Of a stretch of 64,000 bases of DNA, positions 23,666 to 32,726 are shown piece by piece (position 1 is the first letter of the stretch; every line of letters starts with the position of its first letter). A program made the translations under genes and the position numbers. The notes beneath the pieces were generated by a model, which was given only the letters and a program-made list of their open reading frames with translations, made no database searches and was not told the DNA's origin. Source of the DNA: Haloarchaeobius salinus (GTDB taxonomy: Archaea > Halobacteriota > Halobacteria > Halobacteriales > Natrialbaceae); assembly GCF_024464185.1 (NCBI RefSeq), contig NZ_JANHAU010000001.1, forward strand, positions 124,001 through 188,000, in the 5' to 3' direction.

Positions 23666-24834
23666 TCGCCAAGTTCGGGGGGACCAGCCTCGGCAGCGGC
23701 GACCGCATCAACCGGGCCGCCGACTCGGTCGCGAGCGCGGTACGCGAGGGCCACGAGATAGCCGTCGTGGCGAGTGCGATGGGGAACACGACCGACGAAC
23801 TGCTCGACGACATCACCTTCGAAGCGGACGACTCCGACCGGGCCGAGATCGTCAGCATGGGCGAGCGAACGTCGGTGCGGATGCTGAAGGCCGCACTGAC
23901 AGCCCGGGGAATCGACGCGGTGTTCCTCGAGCCCGGTCACCCCGACTGGCCGGTCGTCACGGACGAACACGGGGAGGTCGACGTCGAGGAGACGACGAAG
24001 CGCGCGGCCAAGCTGGCAGACCAGCTCGACGGTGTCGTCCCGGTCATCACGGGCTTCCTGGCCGAGACACCCGACGGCTCCATCGCGACGCTCGGCCGCG
24101 GCGGCAGCGACACGACCGCGGTGATGCTCGGCAAGTACCTGGACGCCGACGAGGTCGTCATCGTCACCGACGTCGAGGGCGTCATGACCGGCGACCCGCA
24201 CGTCGTCGAAGGTGCCCGGAACGTCGGCCAGATCTCGGTCGACGAGCTCCGCAACCTCTCCTTCCGTGGGGCCGAAGTCGTCGCGCCCTCCGCCCTGTCG
24301 TACAAGGACGACGAGCTGGCGGTCCGCGTCGTCCACTACCAGCACGGCGACCTGCTCTCGGGCGGGACGAGCATCACCGGCGAGTTCAGACATCTGGTCG
24401 ACCTCCGCGAGGAGCCGCTGGCCTGTGTCACCGTCGCCGGCCGGGCAATCCGCAACCAGTCCGGCGTGTTCCACCAGCTCGCGTCGTCGCTGGCGGAGTC
24501 GGGCATCAACGTCGACGCCGTCGCCAGCGGGATGGACACCGTCACGTTCTACGTCGACGAGAGGGAGTCCGAACGCGCCGAGAACATCCTCCACCGCGAG
24601 GTCATCGACGACGAGATGCTCTCCTCGGTCACCGTCGAGGACGGCCTCGCCGTGGTGCGTATCACCGGCGGCGAGCTCCCGAACGAGCCCGGCGTCATCA
24701 ACACCATCGTCTCGCCGATGGCCGAGGCGGGTATCAACATCCACGAGCTCATCACCTCCGCGACGAGCGTCGCCGTCGTCGTCGCCTGGGACGACCGCGA
24801 GGAGACACTGGAGATACTGCAGGAGCTGTACTGA
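23656..24834 (+). CDS. lysC: Aspartate kinase
   Basis: A 392-residue aspartate kinase, first enzyme of the aspartate family pathway (Thr, Met, Ile and in some species Lys), forming aspartyl phosphate. The KFGGTS signature is at 6-11; the substrate-loop TLGRGGSDTTA and VVIVTDVEGVMTGDP segments are present. Two C-terminal ACT domains from about 250 onward (VTVAGRAIRNQSGVFHQLASS and VRITGGELPNEPGVINTIV) suggest feedback control by an amino acid. Threonine synthase, which acts later in the same pathway, is encoded at 53056. The ATG at 23656 fits the family N-terminus exactly. Confidence 0.93.
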   Translation: MRVVAKFGGTSLGSGDRINRAADSVASAVREGHEIAVVASAMGNTTDELLDDITFEADDSDRAEIVSMGERTSVRMLKAALTARGIDAVFLEPGHPDWPVVTDEHGEVDVEETTKRAAKLADQLDGVVPVITGFLAETPDGSIATLGRGGSDTTAVMLGKYLDADEVVIVTDVEGVMTGDPHVVEGARNVGQISVDELRNLSFRGAEVVAPSALSYKDDELAVRVVHYQHGDLLSGGTSITGEFRHLVDLREEPLACVTVAGRAIRNQSGVFHQLASSLAESGINVDAVASGMDTVTFYVDERESERAENILHREVIDDEMLSSVTVEDGLAVVRITGGELPNEPGVINTIVSPMAEAGINIHELITSATSVAVVVAWDDREETLEILQELY

Positions 24835-24978
24835 CTGCTCCCGAACCCGCCACGAACCGGCGCGGTACGACAGTTCTGTCTCACGGTCACCGCATCCGTA
24901 CACTCGCCCGGCGTTCTGTCCGACGACTCGCAGACAGCGCCACCTAGGACTTTCACGCTCTCGCCCCTTCCTGTACGT

Positions 24979-26319
24979 ATGACGACGTACAAGTCGAAGA
25001 TGGTGGAGCGCATCCACCTGCCGGCACGCGAGGAGCGAGCGGCCAACCTGGAGGACGCGGGCTACAACCTGTTCAACCTGGACGCCGACGACGTGTTCGT
25101 CGACCTGCTCACCGACTCCGGCACCGGGACGATGACCGACGAGCAGTGGGCGGCGATGTTCCGCGGCGACGAGTCCTACGCCGGGAGCTCGAGCTTCCGG
25201 AAGCTCGAGGACGCCGTCGCCGACGTGATGGGCTTCGAGCACGTCGTCCCCGCCCACCAGGGTCGCGGCGCGGAGAACGTGCTCTACGGCACCATCCTCG
25301 AGGAGGGCGACGTGGTGCTGAACAACACCCACTTCGACACGACCCGGGCGCACGTCGCCAACCAGGGAGCCGACGCCGTCGACTGTCCCGTCCCCGAGGC
25401 CAGCGAGTTCGACAGCGGGGGCGACTTCAAGGGCAACTTCTCGGTGGACGAGGCCCGGCGCGTCGTCGAGGAGGTCGGCGCGGAGAACGTCCCGGCGATC
25501 ATCCTGACCATCACGAACAACTCCGCCGCCGGCCAGCCGGTCTCCGTCGCGAACACCCGCGAGGTGCGCGAGTTCTGCGACGAGATCGACGCGACGTTCG
25601 TCGTCGACGCCTGCCGGTTCGCCGAGAACGCCTACTTCGTCACCCAGCGCGAGCCCGAGTTCGCGGACGCGACCGTCGCCGAGGTCGCCCGCGAGCAGCT
25701 CTCCTACGCCGACGCAGCCGTCATGTCCGGCAAGAAGGACGGCCTCGTCAACATCGGCGGCTTCGTGGCCTGCAACGACGAGACGCTGTTCGAGCACGCC
25801 AAGCAGCGCGGCATCCTCTACGAGGGCTTCTCCACCTACGGCGGCATGTCCGGCCGCGACATCGAGGCGATGGCGGTCGGCCTGCGCGAGGCCGTCGAGG
25901 AGGCGTACATCGCCGACCGCGTCGAGCAGGTCCGCTTCCTGGGCGAGCGCATCGCCGAGCACGGCGTCCCCGTCTTCCAGCCCGTCGGTGGCCACGCGGT
26001 CTACCTCGACGCCGGGGAGTTCCTGCCCCAGATTCCGGCGGAGGAGTTCCCCGGACAGGCCCTCGCCGTCGAGATCTACCGTGAGGGTGGCGTCCGCTGT
26101 GTCGAACTCGGGAGCTTCGCGTTCCCCGACAGCGACCGCCCCGAACTCGTCCGGATGGCGGTCCCGCGCCGGATGTACCACAAGGAGCACATCGAGCACG
26201 TCGTCGACACCGTCGCCGCGGTCTGGGACCGCCGCGAGGAGATCTCCGGCTACGAGGTCGTCCACGAGCCGCCGATGAAGGAGATCCGGCACTTCTCGGC
26301 CGAGCTGGCACCCCTGTAG
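24979..26319 (+). CDS. tnaA: Tryptophanase (PLP-dependent beta-lyase)
   Basis: A 446-residue fold-type I PLP enzyme of the tryptophanase / tyrosine phenol-lyase family, which splits tryptophan (or tyrosine) to indole (or phenol), pyruvate and ammonia. The PLP lysine lies in MSGKKDGLVNIGG (Lys252/Lys253). Other family segments are DSGTGTMTDEQWAAM, HQGRGAENVL, TNNSAAGQPVS and FVVDACRFAENAYF. Overall similarity looks closest to tryptophanases, but tyrosine phenol-lyase cannot be excluded by eye. It stands alone, without a neighbouring indole or tryptophan transporter. Confidence 0.87.
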   Translation: MTTYKSKMVERIHLPAREERAANLEDAGYNLFNLDADDVFVDLLTDSGTGTMTDEQWAAMFRGDESYAGSSSFRKLEDAVADVMGFEHVVPAHQGRGAENVLYGTILEEGDVVLNNTHFDTTRAHVANQGADAVDCPVPEASEFDSGGDFKGNFSVDEARRVVEEVGAENVPAIILTITNNSAAGQPVSVANTREVREFCDEIDATFVVDACRFAENAYFVTQREPEFADATVAEVAREQLSYADAAVMSGKKDGLVNIGGFVACNDETLFEHAKQRGILYEGFSTYGGMSGRDIEAMAVGLREAVEEAYIADRVEQVRFLGERIAEHGVPVFQPVGGHAVYLDAGEFLPQIPAEEFPGQALAVEIYREGGVRCVELGSFAFPDSDRPELVRMAVPRRMYHKEHIEHVVDTVAAVWDRREEISGYEVVHEPPMKEIRHFSAELAPL

Positions 26320-26354
26320 GCCGGGATCGGACACCACCCACGGTCCTCGGGCGA

Positions 26355-26402
26355 GCCGGTGTTGGTTAACTTTACGGGTCGATAGCCGGCTGTGTTGGTT
26401 AA
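26355..26402 (+). repeat. Two direct copies of a GCCGG-TGTTGGTTAA motif
   Basis: GCCGGTGTTGGTTAA at 26355-26369 recurs as GCCGGCTGTGTTGGTTAA at 26385-26402. The pair lies between the convergent ends of the tryptophanase and phosphoesterase genes. No gene on the plus strand follows that would need a promoter here. Confidence 0.45.
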
Positions 26403-26441
26403 GATGACGTGGTGCCCGCCCCGACGCTGCGGAACGCGGCG

Positions 26442-27101
26442 TTACCGACCGTCCGCCAGCCGACTCCCGATGCGTTCCGGGAGACCCGCCTCCCGCACCT
26501 GCTCCTGTACCCGCTCGATGTCGTACTCGACCCGTCGCTCCTCGACAGTGCCGTCGTCCATGTCGAGCACGGCGTAGGCGGCGCGGGGGTCGCTGTCCCG
26601 CGGCTGGCCGACGCTCCCGGGGTTCATCACGATACCCTCGTCGTGGCGCTCGTGGTGCTGGACGTGCGTGTGGCCCATGACGAGGACGGCCTCGCCGCGG
26701 AGCAGGTCGGGGGAGAACTCGTGGGGCCGGGTGTAGTGGTCCGGGTCGTCGGGGTGGCCGTGGACGAGCTTGACGTAGCCGTCGTGCTCCCGGCGCTCGG
26801 TCGGGAGGTCGGCGAGCCAGGAAAGCTGGGCGTCGGTGAGCTGCTCGCGGGCGTACTCAACCCCGGCACGGGCCATGTCGTTGAAGCGGAACGCGGTGTC
26901 GGTGACGACCGCACGGTCGTGGTTGCCCGACACGCACGCCACGTCACGGCCGGCGAGCTCGTCGACGCACTCGCCCGGGGAGGGGCCGTAGCCGACGACG
27001 TCCCCGGCACAGAGCAGGCCGTCGACGCGGGGCATGTCGTCGAGGACGGCGCGCAGGGCGACCGCGTTGGCGTGCACGTCGGAGATGACGCCGAAGCGCA
27101 T
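26442..27101 (-). CDS. Calcineurin-like metallophosphoesterase (YfcE/MJ0936 type)
   Basis: A 219-residue phosphodiesterase. Metal ligands are visible in ISDVHAN (Asp8, His10), CAGDVVGYGPSPGEC, VSGNHD, VHGHPDD and MGHTHVQ. The NPGSVGQPRD segment near the C-terminus is characteristic of the YfcE/MJ0936 subfamily. These enzymes hydrolyse phosphodiesters with Mn2+ or similar metals; the natural substrate is unclear. Length and motif order match the family completely. It is encoded directly behind the purO gene on the same strand, 68 nt apart. Confidence 0.88.
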   Translation of the reverse strand: MRFGVISDVHANAVALRAVLDDMPRVDGLLCAGDVVGYGPSPGECVDELAGRDVACVSGNHDRAVVTDTAFRFNDMARAGVEYAREQLTDAQLSWLADLPTERREHDGYVKLVHGHPDDPDHYTRPHEFSPDLLRGEAVLVMGHTHVQHHERHDEGIVMNPGSVGQPRDSDPRAAYAVLDMDDGTVEERRVEYDIERVQEQVREAGLPERIGSRLADGR

Positions 27102-27169
27102 GTCACGAGGGGAGTACCTCGTGGCCGTTCAATCCTGCGGTGGTGTGAGAAGCGTGGTGGAGACGGCGC

Positions 27170-27745
27170 TCAGGCGTCCAGACTCGCCAGCGAGAACCCG
27201 TCGCCGTCGCGGACCACGCCGGCGGCACAGACCGCGTGCTCGAACTCGGCCTCGAGCACCTCGCGGGCGGCCGCCTCGGCGTCGGTCGCGTCGAAGTCGT
27301 ACGCCTCGGGGGTGTCCTTCTCGTACGTCGCGACGAGCGTCGGCTCGGTGACCTCGTGGACGAGGAGGGCGTCGCGGCGCACGATGCCGACGAACGCGGA
27401 GTCCCCTCCGATGACCCCGGCGATGCGGGGCGTGTCGTAGTCGTCCTTCTCGTAGTCCAGCGAGAGCAGCGCGGTCGCGAGGGCGTCGCGGGCCGGGTAG
27501 CCCATCGCCAGCTTCTCCGCGACGGGGTCGACGTGCGAGCCGTTGCCCAGCACCGCGCCGGCGTCGGTGACGCGGACGCAGTTGTACGCCACGTACGGGT
27601 TGTCCGTCTCCGGAGCGTCCGCCGTGGGACCGACGGTCAGCGTGTCGTCGTCGCGCCGCGAGACCGTCCGGTTCGGGAACGAGCGCGAGGAGACGCGGTA
27701 CGCGCCGACGTCGGGACCGACCACCAGGAATCGTCCGATGTACAT
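27170..27745 (-). CDS. purO: Archaeal IMP cyclohydrolase PurO
   Basis: A 191-residue archaea-specific IMP cyclohydrolase, closing the second ring of the purine by converting FAICAR to IMP, the last step of de novo IMP synthesis. Family segments: [10 protein letters not shown] at the start, [23 protein letters not shown] and [18 protein letters not shown]. This fold replaces the cyclohydrolase domain of bacterial PurH. The start is unambiguous since YIGRFL is the family N-terminus. No other purine genes are adjacent. Confidence 0.9.
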   Translation of the reverse strand: MYIGRFLVVGPDVGAYRVSSRSFPNRTVSRRDDDTLTVGPTADAPETDNPYVAYNCVRVTDAGAVLGNGSHVDPVAEKLAMGYPARDALATALLSLDYEKDDYDTPRIAGVIGGDSAFVGIVRRDALLVHEVTEPTLVATYEKDTPEAYDFDATDAEAAAREVLEAEFEHAVCAAGVVRDGDGFSLASLDA

Positions 27746-27927
27746 ACACGGACGTGTGTAATTCGCCGGTAAGAAGGCGTCGATATATGCACGAACCGTG
27801 CTATCCCACGCCGCGAAGGGGACCGCGTGCCGACTAAGCCGGTCTTACCTGACACGTCTGTTCGAAGCTGTCACGTAACGTCCGAGTACTATTCTCGCGC
27901 GTTGTCGATGCCACGACCGCTCCACCT

Positions 27928-28743
27928 ATGCCCACCCCGTCCTCCCACGACGACGATTCCGACGCTGCCGGACTCTCCCGTCGCCGACTGCTCCAGCTCT
28001 CGAGCGGGGCGGTCGCCGTGACGGGCGTCGGCACCGCGACCACCGCCGCCGCCACTCCAGCGACCGACACCCGTGACACGGTCCGCTGTCCCCACGCCAC
28101 GTACCGACCGAAGATGGTCCACTACGACGACTCGCTCCACCGGACCTGCGGCGACTCCGAGGCGACGCGGCTGTTCCAGCGCGACGTCCGCCGGTCGTTC
28201 GAGCGGAACCTCCCGACGGTCGGGACGCTCCTCGACGCCGGCTTCATCCCGTACTTCGACTTCTTCGCCGACGACGGGACGTCCCACTGGATAAACCCTC
28301 GGTGGATCGGCAACGGTGGCATCATGGACGCCAGCCGCCCCGAGTCCGTCATCGTCGACCACGAGTACTGGCGTCCCATCGGCGCGATGTTCATCGCGGC
28401 GCGGAACGGCGACCGCATCGACCCGCCGCCGTCGGTGTACGACGACGACGGCAGGGAGTGCCGCCCGTGGCACACCCACGTCGGCTTTCCCGGTCGCTAC
28501 GCCTGGTGGAAGTACCGGCTCGTCTACGACGACTACATCCGGTTCCCGTGTGACACGCCGTGGATGATGCACGTCTGGCGCTACGGCGACCCCGCCCGGG
28601 CCTACGACCACGCCCCGCCCGCCGACGGTGGCCCGCCAGCCGAGCCCGCCGGCTTCGACACCGACGCCGACCCGCGCGAGGAGACGCTCGCCCCCGAGCA
28701 CCTGCCAGACGCGCTCCGGGAGCAGGTCGAGCGACTCTGGTGA
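27928..28743 (+). CDS. Tat-exported protein, unknown function
   Basis: A 271-residue protein with a twin-arginine signal: LSRRRLLQLSSGAVAVTGVG followed by an Ala/Thr-rich cleavage region near residue 50. The mature part is not a known enzyme to me. It has several Trp/His clusters, for example RPWHTHVGFPGRYAWW and DTPWMMHVWRYGD, and Cys in TVRCPHATY, HRTCGD, RECRPW and FPCDT, which could form disulfides. The C-terminal 45 residues are Pro/Asp-rich. It is probably folded in the cytoplasm and released or anchored outside. Confidence 0.75.
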   Translation: MPTPSSHDDDSDAAGLSRRRLLQLSSGAVAVTGVGTATTAAATPATDTRDTVRCPHATYRPKMVHYDDSLHRTCGDSEATRLFQRDVRRSFERNLPTVGTLLDAGFIPYFDFFADDGTSHWINPRWIGNGGIMDASRPESVIVDHEYWRPIGAMFIAARNGDRIDPPPSVYDDDGRECRPWHTHVGFPGRYAWWKYRLVYDDYIRFPCDTPWMMHVWRYGDPARAYDHAPPADGGPPAEPAGFDTDADPREETLAPEHLPDALREQVERLW

Positions 28744-28776
28744 CCGGCACCCCCTGGGATCAACTGGTCTCGTCGG

Positions 28777-29664
28777 TTACTCCTCCGGTTCGCCCTCGAC
28801 GACCTCGGTGCGGACCACCTCGAGGTCGCCGTCGAGCGACACCAGACAGGTGTCGCCGTCGGCGTGGAATCGCACCCTGACGCGCCACGGGTCGCGGGAA
28901 ACGTACTCGACGTGTTCGTCGGTGACGTACTGGTTCACCTCCCAGTAGGGCCGGTCGCGGAGCGAGGCGTCGCGGTCCCGGTGGAACCGTTCGACCGCCG
29001 GATGGCGGTACGCCAGCGCACCGAAGGAGGTCGTCGTCCGGCGACCGCAGACCGTGCAGTCGAAGACGGCGAGGGCGTCGTACCGGATGGAGCCGGGCGC
29101 CTCGTCGGTGACCGACGGTTCGACGACGCCCCCGCAGTCCGCACAGAGTCCCTGGGCCGCCTGCTCGGTGCCGAGGCGTGACCAGCGGTCGAAGGCGTCG
29201 ACGACCTGCTCGGGGTCGCGCCCCCGGACGACCGTCGGCGGGACCCGAACCGCGAGCACGGTCGCGTCGCAGTCGCCGCAGGTGACGGTGAACCGTTCGT
29301 CCTCGTAGGCCGCCGACAGCACCTCGGCACCGCAGTCGATGCACTCGCCGTCGATGTCGAACGGCTCGAGGCGCTGTTCGTCGGTGTAGGTCCCGGCGGT
29401 GACCGCGCGGGCGAGCCGTCGGCCCGCCGCGGTGAGCTCGTACCCGTCGTCACCCTTCGCGACGAACCGCGGCCGGAGCTGCTTGAGGTGGTAGTTGAAC
29501 TTCGCGCTGTCGCGCACGTCGACCCGTCGGTGCAGCTCGGCGAACGCGAGCGGCGTCCCGCGTGCCTCGTGGAGCGCATCGAGGATCGCCAGTCGGCTCG
29601 CGTCGCCGAGCAGCGAGAACGCTGCGGCGGCGTCTCGTGTGTCGTCCAGGTCGTCAGCTGCCAT
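28777..29664 (-). CDS. ArsR-type winged-helix regulator with two zinc ribbons
   Basis: A 295-residue transcription factor. Residues 10-90 are an ArsR-like winged helix (AFSLLGDASRLAILDALHEA then FNYHLKQLRPRFVAKGDDGYELTAAGRRLA). The C-terminal part holds two zinc-ribbon-like Cys sets: CIDCGAE paired with CGDCDA, and CADCGG paired with CTVCGRR. This domain order is common in haloarchaeal regulators. The ligand and targets are unknown. The TATA element at 29688 supports the ATG at 29664. It is divergent from no gene and convergent with the Tat-exported protein. Confidence 0.8.
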   Translation of the reverse strand: MAADDLDDTRDAAAAFSLLGDASRLAILDALHEARGTPLAFAELHRRVDVRDSAKFNYHLKQLRPRFVAKGDDGYELTAAGRRLARAVTAGTYTDEQRLEPFDIDGECIDCGAEVLSAAYEDERFTVTCGDCDATVLAVRVPPTVVRGRDPEQVVDAFDRWSRLGTEQAAQGLCADCGGVVEPSVTDEAPGSIRYDALAVFDCTVCGRRTTTSFGALAYRHPAVERFHRDRDASLRDRPYWEVNQYVTDEHVEYVSRDPWRVRVRFHADGDTCLVSLDGDLEVVRTEVVEGEPEE

Positions 29665-29687
29665 CGTTCGAGATAGTCGTGGCGTCC

Positions 29688-29697
29688 ACAAAAAACT
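29688..29697 (-). promoter_or_regulatory. A/T-rich promoter element of the ArsR-type gene
   Basis: On the minus strand GTTTTTTGTG is centred about 28 nt before the ATG at 29664. Confidence 0.5.
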
Positions 29698-29743
29698 GGG
29701 CCAGCGCCGCCTGCGTCGGGGGACGTCGTCTTGTCCGGGGCCG

Positions 29744-31894
29744 CTACAGCCCGGCCGTCTCGCGCTCGCCGATGGCCTCGACGACGAGCTCGGCCACGTC
29801 GACGATCTCGATGTCGTCCTCGAAGCCGCCGGTCTTCCGGCCGTCCTCGTACATCGTCATGCACATCGGGCAGGCGACGACGAACTTCTCGATCTCCGAG
29901 CCCGCAGCGGTGTCCTCGAGCGCCTCGCGGAGTCGCTCCTCGCTGGGCTTCTCCTCCTCCTCCAGTTCCATCCAGAGACCACCGCCGCCGCCACCGCAGC
30001 AGAACGAGTCGGCGCGGTTGCGCGGCATCTCGTGGAGCTCGCAGCCGGTGGCCTTCACGAGTTCGCGCGGGGCCTCGTACTCGTCGTTGTACCGGCCGAG
30101 GTGACACGGGTCGTGGTAGGTGACGGTGTAGTCGAGCTCGTCCCCGGAGAGCCCGAGCCGGGGGACGAGTTCCTCGACGACCTGCGTCCAGTGGTAGACG
30201 TCGATCTCGCCGTCCGCGTTCCACGTGCCCTCGTAGTCGAACGGCATCACGGGGTCGTCGGCGAACTCCTCGAAGTCGACCTCGGGGTACTCGTTCTTGA
30301 TGGTGTTGTAGGAGTGCGGGTCCGTGCAGACGATCTTCTCGAACTCGCAGTCCTCGAAGGACTCGACGTGGTGGCCCGCCAGCTCGATGTAGAGGAACTC
30401 CTCGCCGACGCGGCGGATGTCGTTGCCGTCGTACTTCTCGTCGTCGAACAGGATACCGAAGCTCACGTCGGCCGCGTCGAGGATGGTCGCCAGCGAGCGG
30501 GCGACCTTCTTGTTTCGGTCGTCGAAGCTCGGGTAGTCGCCGACGTACCAGAGGTACTCGACCTCCTGCTCGCGGGCGTCGGCCACGTCGACGTCGACGT
30601 CGTCGGCCCAGTCGCCGCGCTTCCGGTTGGGGTCGCCGAAGGTGTTGCCCTTCTGCATCACGTTCTGGAACACCTCCTGCATCGAGGGCTGTATCTCCCC
30701 GGCGTCGGTCAGTTCGCGGTTCATCCGGGTGAAGCTCTTCAGGTGCTCGATCTCGACGGGGCAGGCGTCCATGCAGGCCATGCAGGACATGCAGGACTCC
30801 ATCGTGTCGGCGTCGATGACCGACGTGCCGCCGTCGGCGACGATGGCCTTCTCGTCACCGCCGGCCTCGAGGTTCTCGCGGTACTGCTTCAGGTCGAGGA
30901 TGACGTCGCGCGGGTCGAGCGGGCGACCGGAGGCCTTCGCCGGACAGACCGAGGAACAGCGGCCGCACTTCGTGCAGGCGTCCTGGTCGAGGATCTCCTT
31001 CCAGCTGAAGTGGTCGATGCTCGCGGCACCCGTCTCGGCGTCGAGGTCGGCCGGGACCGAGGGGAGCCGCTTGCCCGCCTTCTCGTCGCGGGTGACGACG
31101 TTCGCGAACGAGGAGAGCATGTGGAACGGCTTCGCGAACGGGATGAGCGCGATGAACCCGAACGCGAGCAGGGCGTGGCTCCACCACACCGCGACGTAGA
31201 CGTCGGCGGCGAGAGTCGGCGTGACGCCGACAGCCTGGAACGACCGGGCGGTGAACCAGCCGACGAAGCTGACGATCTCGTACTCCGGCATCGAGGTGCT
31301 GCCCGCACCCTCGCCGAGGATGCGCAGGCCCTCGACGACGTAGCCGCCGACCCCGAGCAGGAACAGCGTCCAGACGAACAGGGTGTCCTCGGTGCTGGTG
31401 TGCTTGCCCCAGAGGCGCTCGTTGCGCACCCAGTAGCGCCGGTAGATGGCCATGCCGACGCCGACGACGAACAGCAGCCCCATCGCGTCCATCACGAGCG
31501 AGTAGGAGAGGTAGAACGCGCCCTGCAGGAACGGCTCGTTGCCCAGCGCCTTCTGCCAGAGGTCGATGTCGATGCCGATGATGACGGTCCCGATGAACAG
31601 CGTGAGAAAGCCCCACATGATGAACGTGTGCATCAGGCCCCCGTACAGGTCGCGGTTGAACTGCTTCTCGTTGGTGGCGACGATCTTCGTCGCCTCGACG
31701 ACACGCGAGACGATGTCGTCGGTCCGGTCGAACCAGTCATCCGCGCCGCGCGTGTACCGCATGAACCGCCGGTAGACGCCCCAGCCGAACGTCAGCAGCG
31801 CCATCGCAGCGAAGAAGTAGAACACGATCTCCTGGACGTGGCCTATCTGCCAGAACGTCTCCCGTCCGGGGGTCTGTAACGGCGGAACTGTCAT
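29744..31894 (-). CDS. Membrane-bound heterodisulfide reductase-like Fe-S oxidoreductase
   Basis: A 716-residue fusion. The N-terminal 270 residues carry about six membrane spans of the nitrate-reductase gamma / HdrE-like cytochrome b type, with His residues inside spans. Next come two [4Fe-4S] ferredoxin motifs: CTKCGRCSSVCP and CMSCMACMDACP. The C-terminal third holds two CCG domains (YHDPCHLGRY with SFCCGGGGGG, and VVACPMCMTMY), as in HdrD/GlpC. In haloarchaea such proteins probably pass electrons between flavoproteins and membrane quinones; they are linked to fatty-acid oxidation in related fusions. Partner is not encoded nearby. Confidence 0.85.
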   Translation of the reverse strand: MTVPPLQTPGRETFWQIGHVQEIVFYFFAAMALLTFGWGVYRRFMRYTRGADDWFDRTDDIVSRVVEATKIVATNEKQFNRDLYGGLMHTFIMWGFLTLFIGTVIIGIDIDLWQKALGNEPFLQGAFYLSYSLVMDAMGLLFVVGVGMAIYRRYWVRNERLWGKHTSTEDTLFVWTLFLLGVGGYVVEGLRILGEGAGSTSMPEYEIVSFVGWFTARSFQAVGVTPTLAADVYVAVWWSHALLAFGFIALIPFAKPFHMLSSFANVVTRDEKAGKRLPSVPADLDAETGAASIDHFSWKEILDQDACTKCGRCSSVCPAKASGRPLDPRDVILDLKQYRENLEAGGDEKAIVADGGTSVIDADTMESCMSCMACMDACPVEIEHLKSFTRMNRELTDAGEIQPSMQEVFQNVMQKGNTFGDPNRKRGDWADDVDVDVADAREQEVEYLWYVGDYPSFDDRNKKVARSLATILDAADVSFGILFDDEKYDGNDIRRVGEEFLYIELAGHHVESFEDCEFEKIVCTDPHSYNTIKNEYPEVDFEEFADDPVMPFDYEGTWNADGEIDVYHWTQVVEELVPRLGLSGDELDYTVTYHDPCHLGRYNDEYEAPRELVKATGCELHEMPRNRADSFCCGGGGGGLWMELEEEEKPSEERLREALEDTAAGSEIEKFVVACPMCMTMYEDGRKTGGFEDDIEIVDVAELVVEAIGERETAGL

Positions 31895-31918
31895 AGTCTA
31901 CCACCCGGACGACGGCGG

Positions 31919-31928
31919 CTTAAATCTT
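31919..31928 (-). promoter_or_regulatory. TATA box of the Fe-S oxidoreductase gene
   Basis: On the minus strand AAGATTTAAG is centred about 29 nt before the ATG at 31894, indicating a leaderless message. Confidence 0.65.
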
Positions 31929-32070
31929 GCCACACCTCTCGGACGGGACCCCGGCTACGTCTTGCGGGAATCTCGAACCGGTTTCCAGTTTACCGCGGGC
32001 TGGTTCCCCTCCGGCGATTCCGGACGAGCAACGTGCCGACCGGTGGAAGCCCAACCAGTTCACCGCAGTC

Positions 32071-32078
32071 TTTTATAC
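32071..32078 (+). promoter_or_regulatory. TATA box of the CMI4-like gene
   Basis: TTTTATAC is centred about 30 nt before the ATG at 32105, a strong leaderless-type promoter that sets the start. Confidence 0.7.
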
Positions 32079-32104
32079 CTCGTCCGCGTTATCGTCCTGT
32101 CACG

Positions 32105-32701
32105 ATGGACAGAAAGACGGAGGAACTGCGCGACATCTTCATGTCCGTGGCCGAAGAGGAGACGGTCACGGAGACACAGGAGGAGTCGCGCGGCTCGCTC
32201 GCCGACAGGGGTGACGTCGGCCAGCGCCTGTCCGACGTCGTCGAGCGGATGCGCGAGCGGTACGCGTTCCGGACCGACCTCGACGACGACGAGCTGTGTG
32301 CGCTGGTCCGCGGCTTCTACGACGGCGAGACCGACGCCGACCTCGCGCGCGAGCTCGACGTCTCCCGACACACCGTGTTCAGGGCGCGGATGGACCTGCA
32401 CCTGCTCCGCGAGAGCGACCTCGACGCACCGTTCGACCTCGACGTCCTGCGCGACTGGCTCGACGACGAGGACCCGCTGACGGACGTCGCCGACGACCTC
32501 GACGTGAGCGCGTCGACCGTGCGTCGCTACCGCGACGCGCTCGCCGCCCGCAACGAGTCCCGCGCCGCGAACGACCGCTACCGCGACGAGTTCGACAGCA
32601 TCCTCGCCGACAGCGACCTGACCGGCGGGCTCACGGACGACGTGAAGGACGACGGGCTGGAGGACGCGACGGAGGACGCGGAAGTCGACGTCTCGTTTTA
32701 A
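32105..32701 (+). CDS. Conditioned-medium-induced protein 4 (CMI4)-like DNA-binding protein
   Basis: A 198-residue acidic protein that resembles the haloarchaeal family named conditioned medium-induced protein 4; the opening MDRKTEELRDIFM and ETQEESRGSL match what I remember of it. Two helix-turn-helix-like units are visible: DADLARELDVSRHTVFRARMDL and TDVADDLDVSASTVRRYRDAL. It is therefore probably a DNA-binding regulator. The TATA box at 32071 decides the start. The Cas4-like gene follows after 25 nt, with a likely common transcript. Confidence 0.75.
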   Translation: MDRKTEELRDIFMSVAEEETVTETQEESRGSLADRGDVGQRLSDVVERMRERYAFRTDLDDDELCALVRGFYDGETDADLARELDVSRHTVFRARMDLHLLRESDLDAPFDLDVLRDWLDDEDPLTDVADDLDVSASTVRRYRDALAARNESRAANDRYRDEFDSILADSDLTGGLTDDVKDDGLEDATEDAEVDVSF

Positions 32702-32726
32702 GTAGGAAGCCGGGGCCAGAGGGGGC

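Noticed and set aside
23350-26337. 995-codon minus-strand ORF across aspartate kinase and tryptophanase
   Set aside because: Antisense shadow: both plus-strand genes have complete catalytic motifs, and long antisense frames are expected at this GC content.
26392-26577. Short plus-strand ORF behind the direct repeat near tryptophanase
   Set aside because: It is antisense to the phosphoesterase gene and Arg/Ser-rich, without coding character.
29495-31879. 794-codon plus-strand ORF across the Fe-S oxidoreductase
   Set aside because: Antisense of a gene with ferredoxin and CCG motifs; translation is Leu/Arg/Val-rich shadow.
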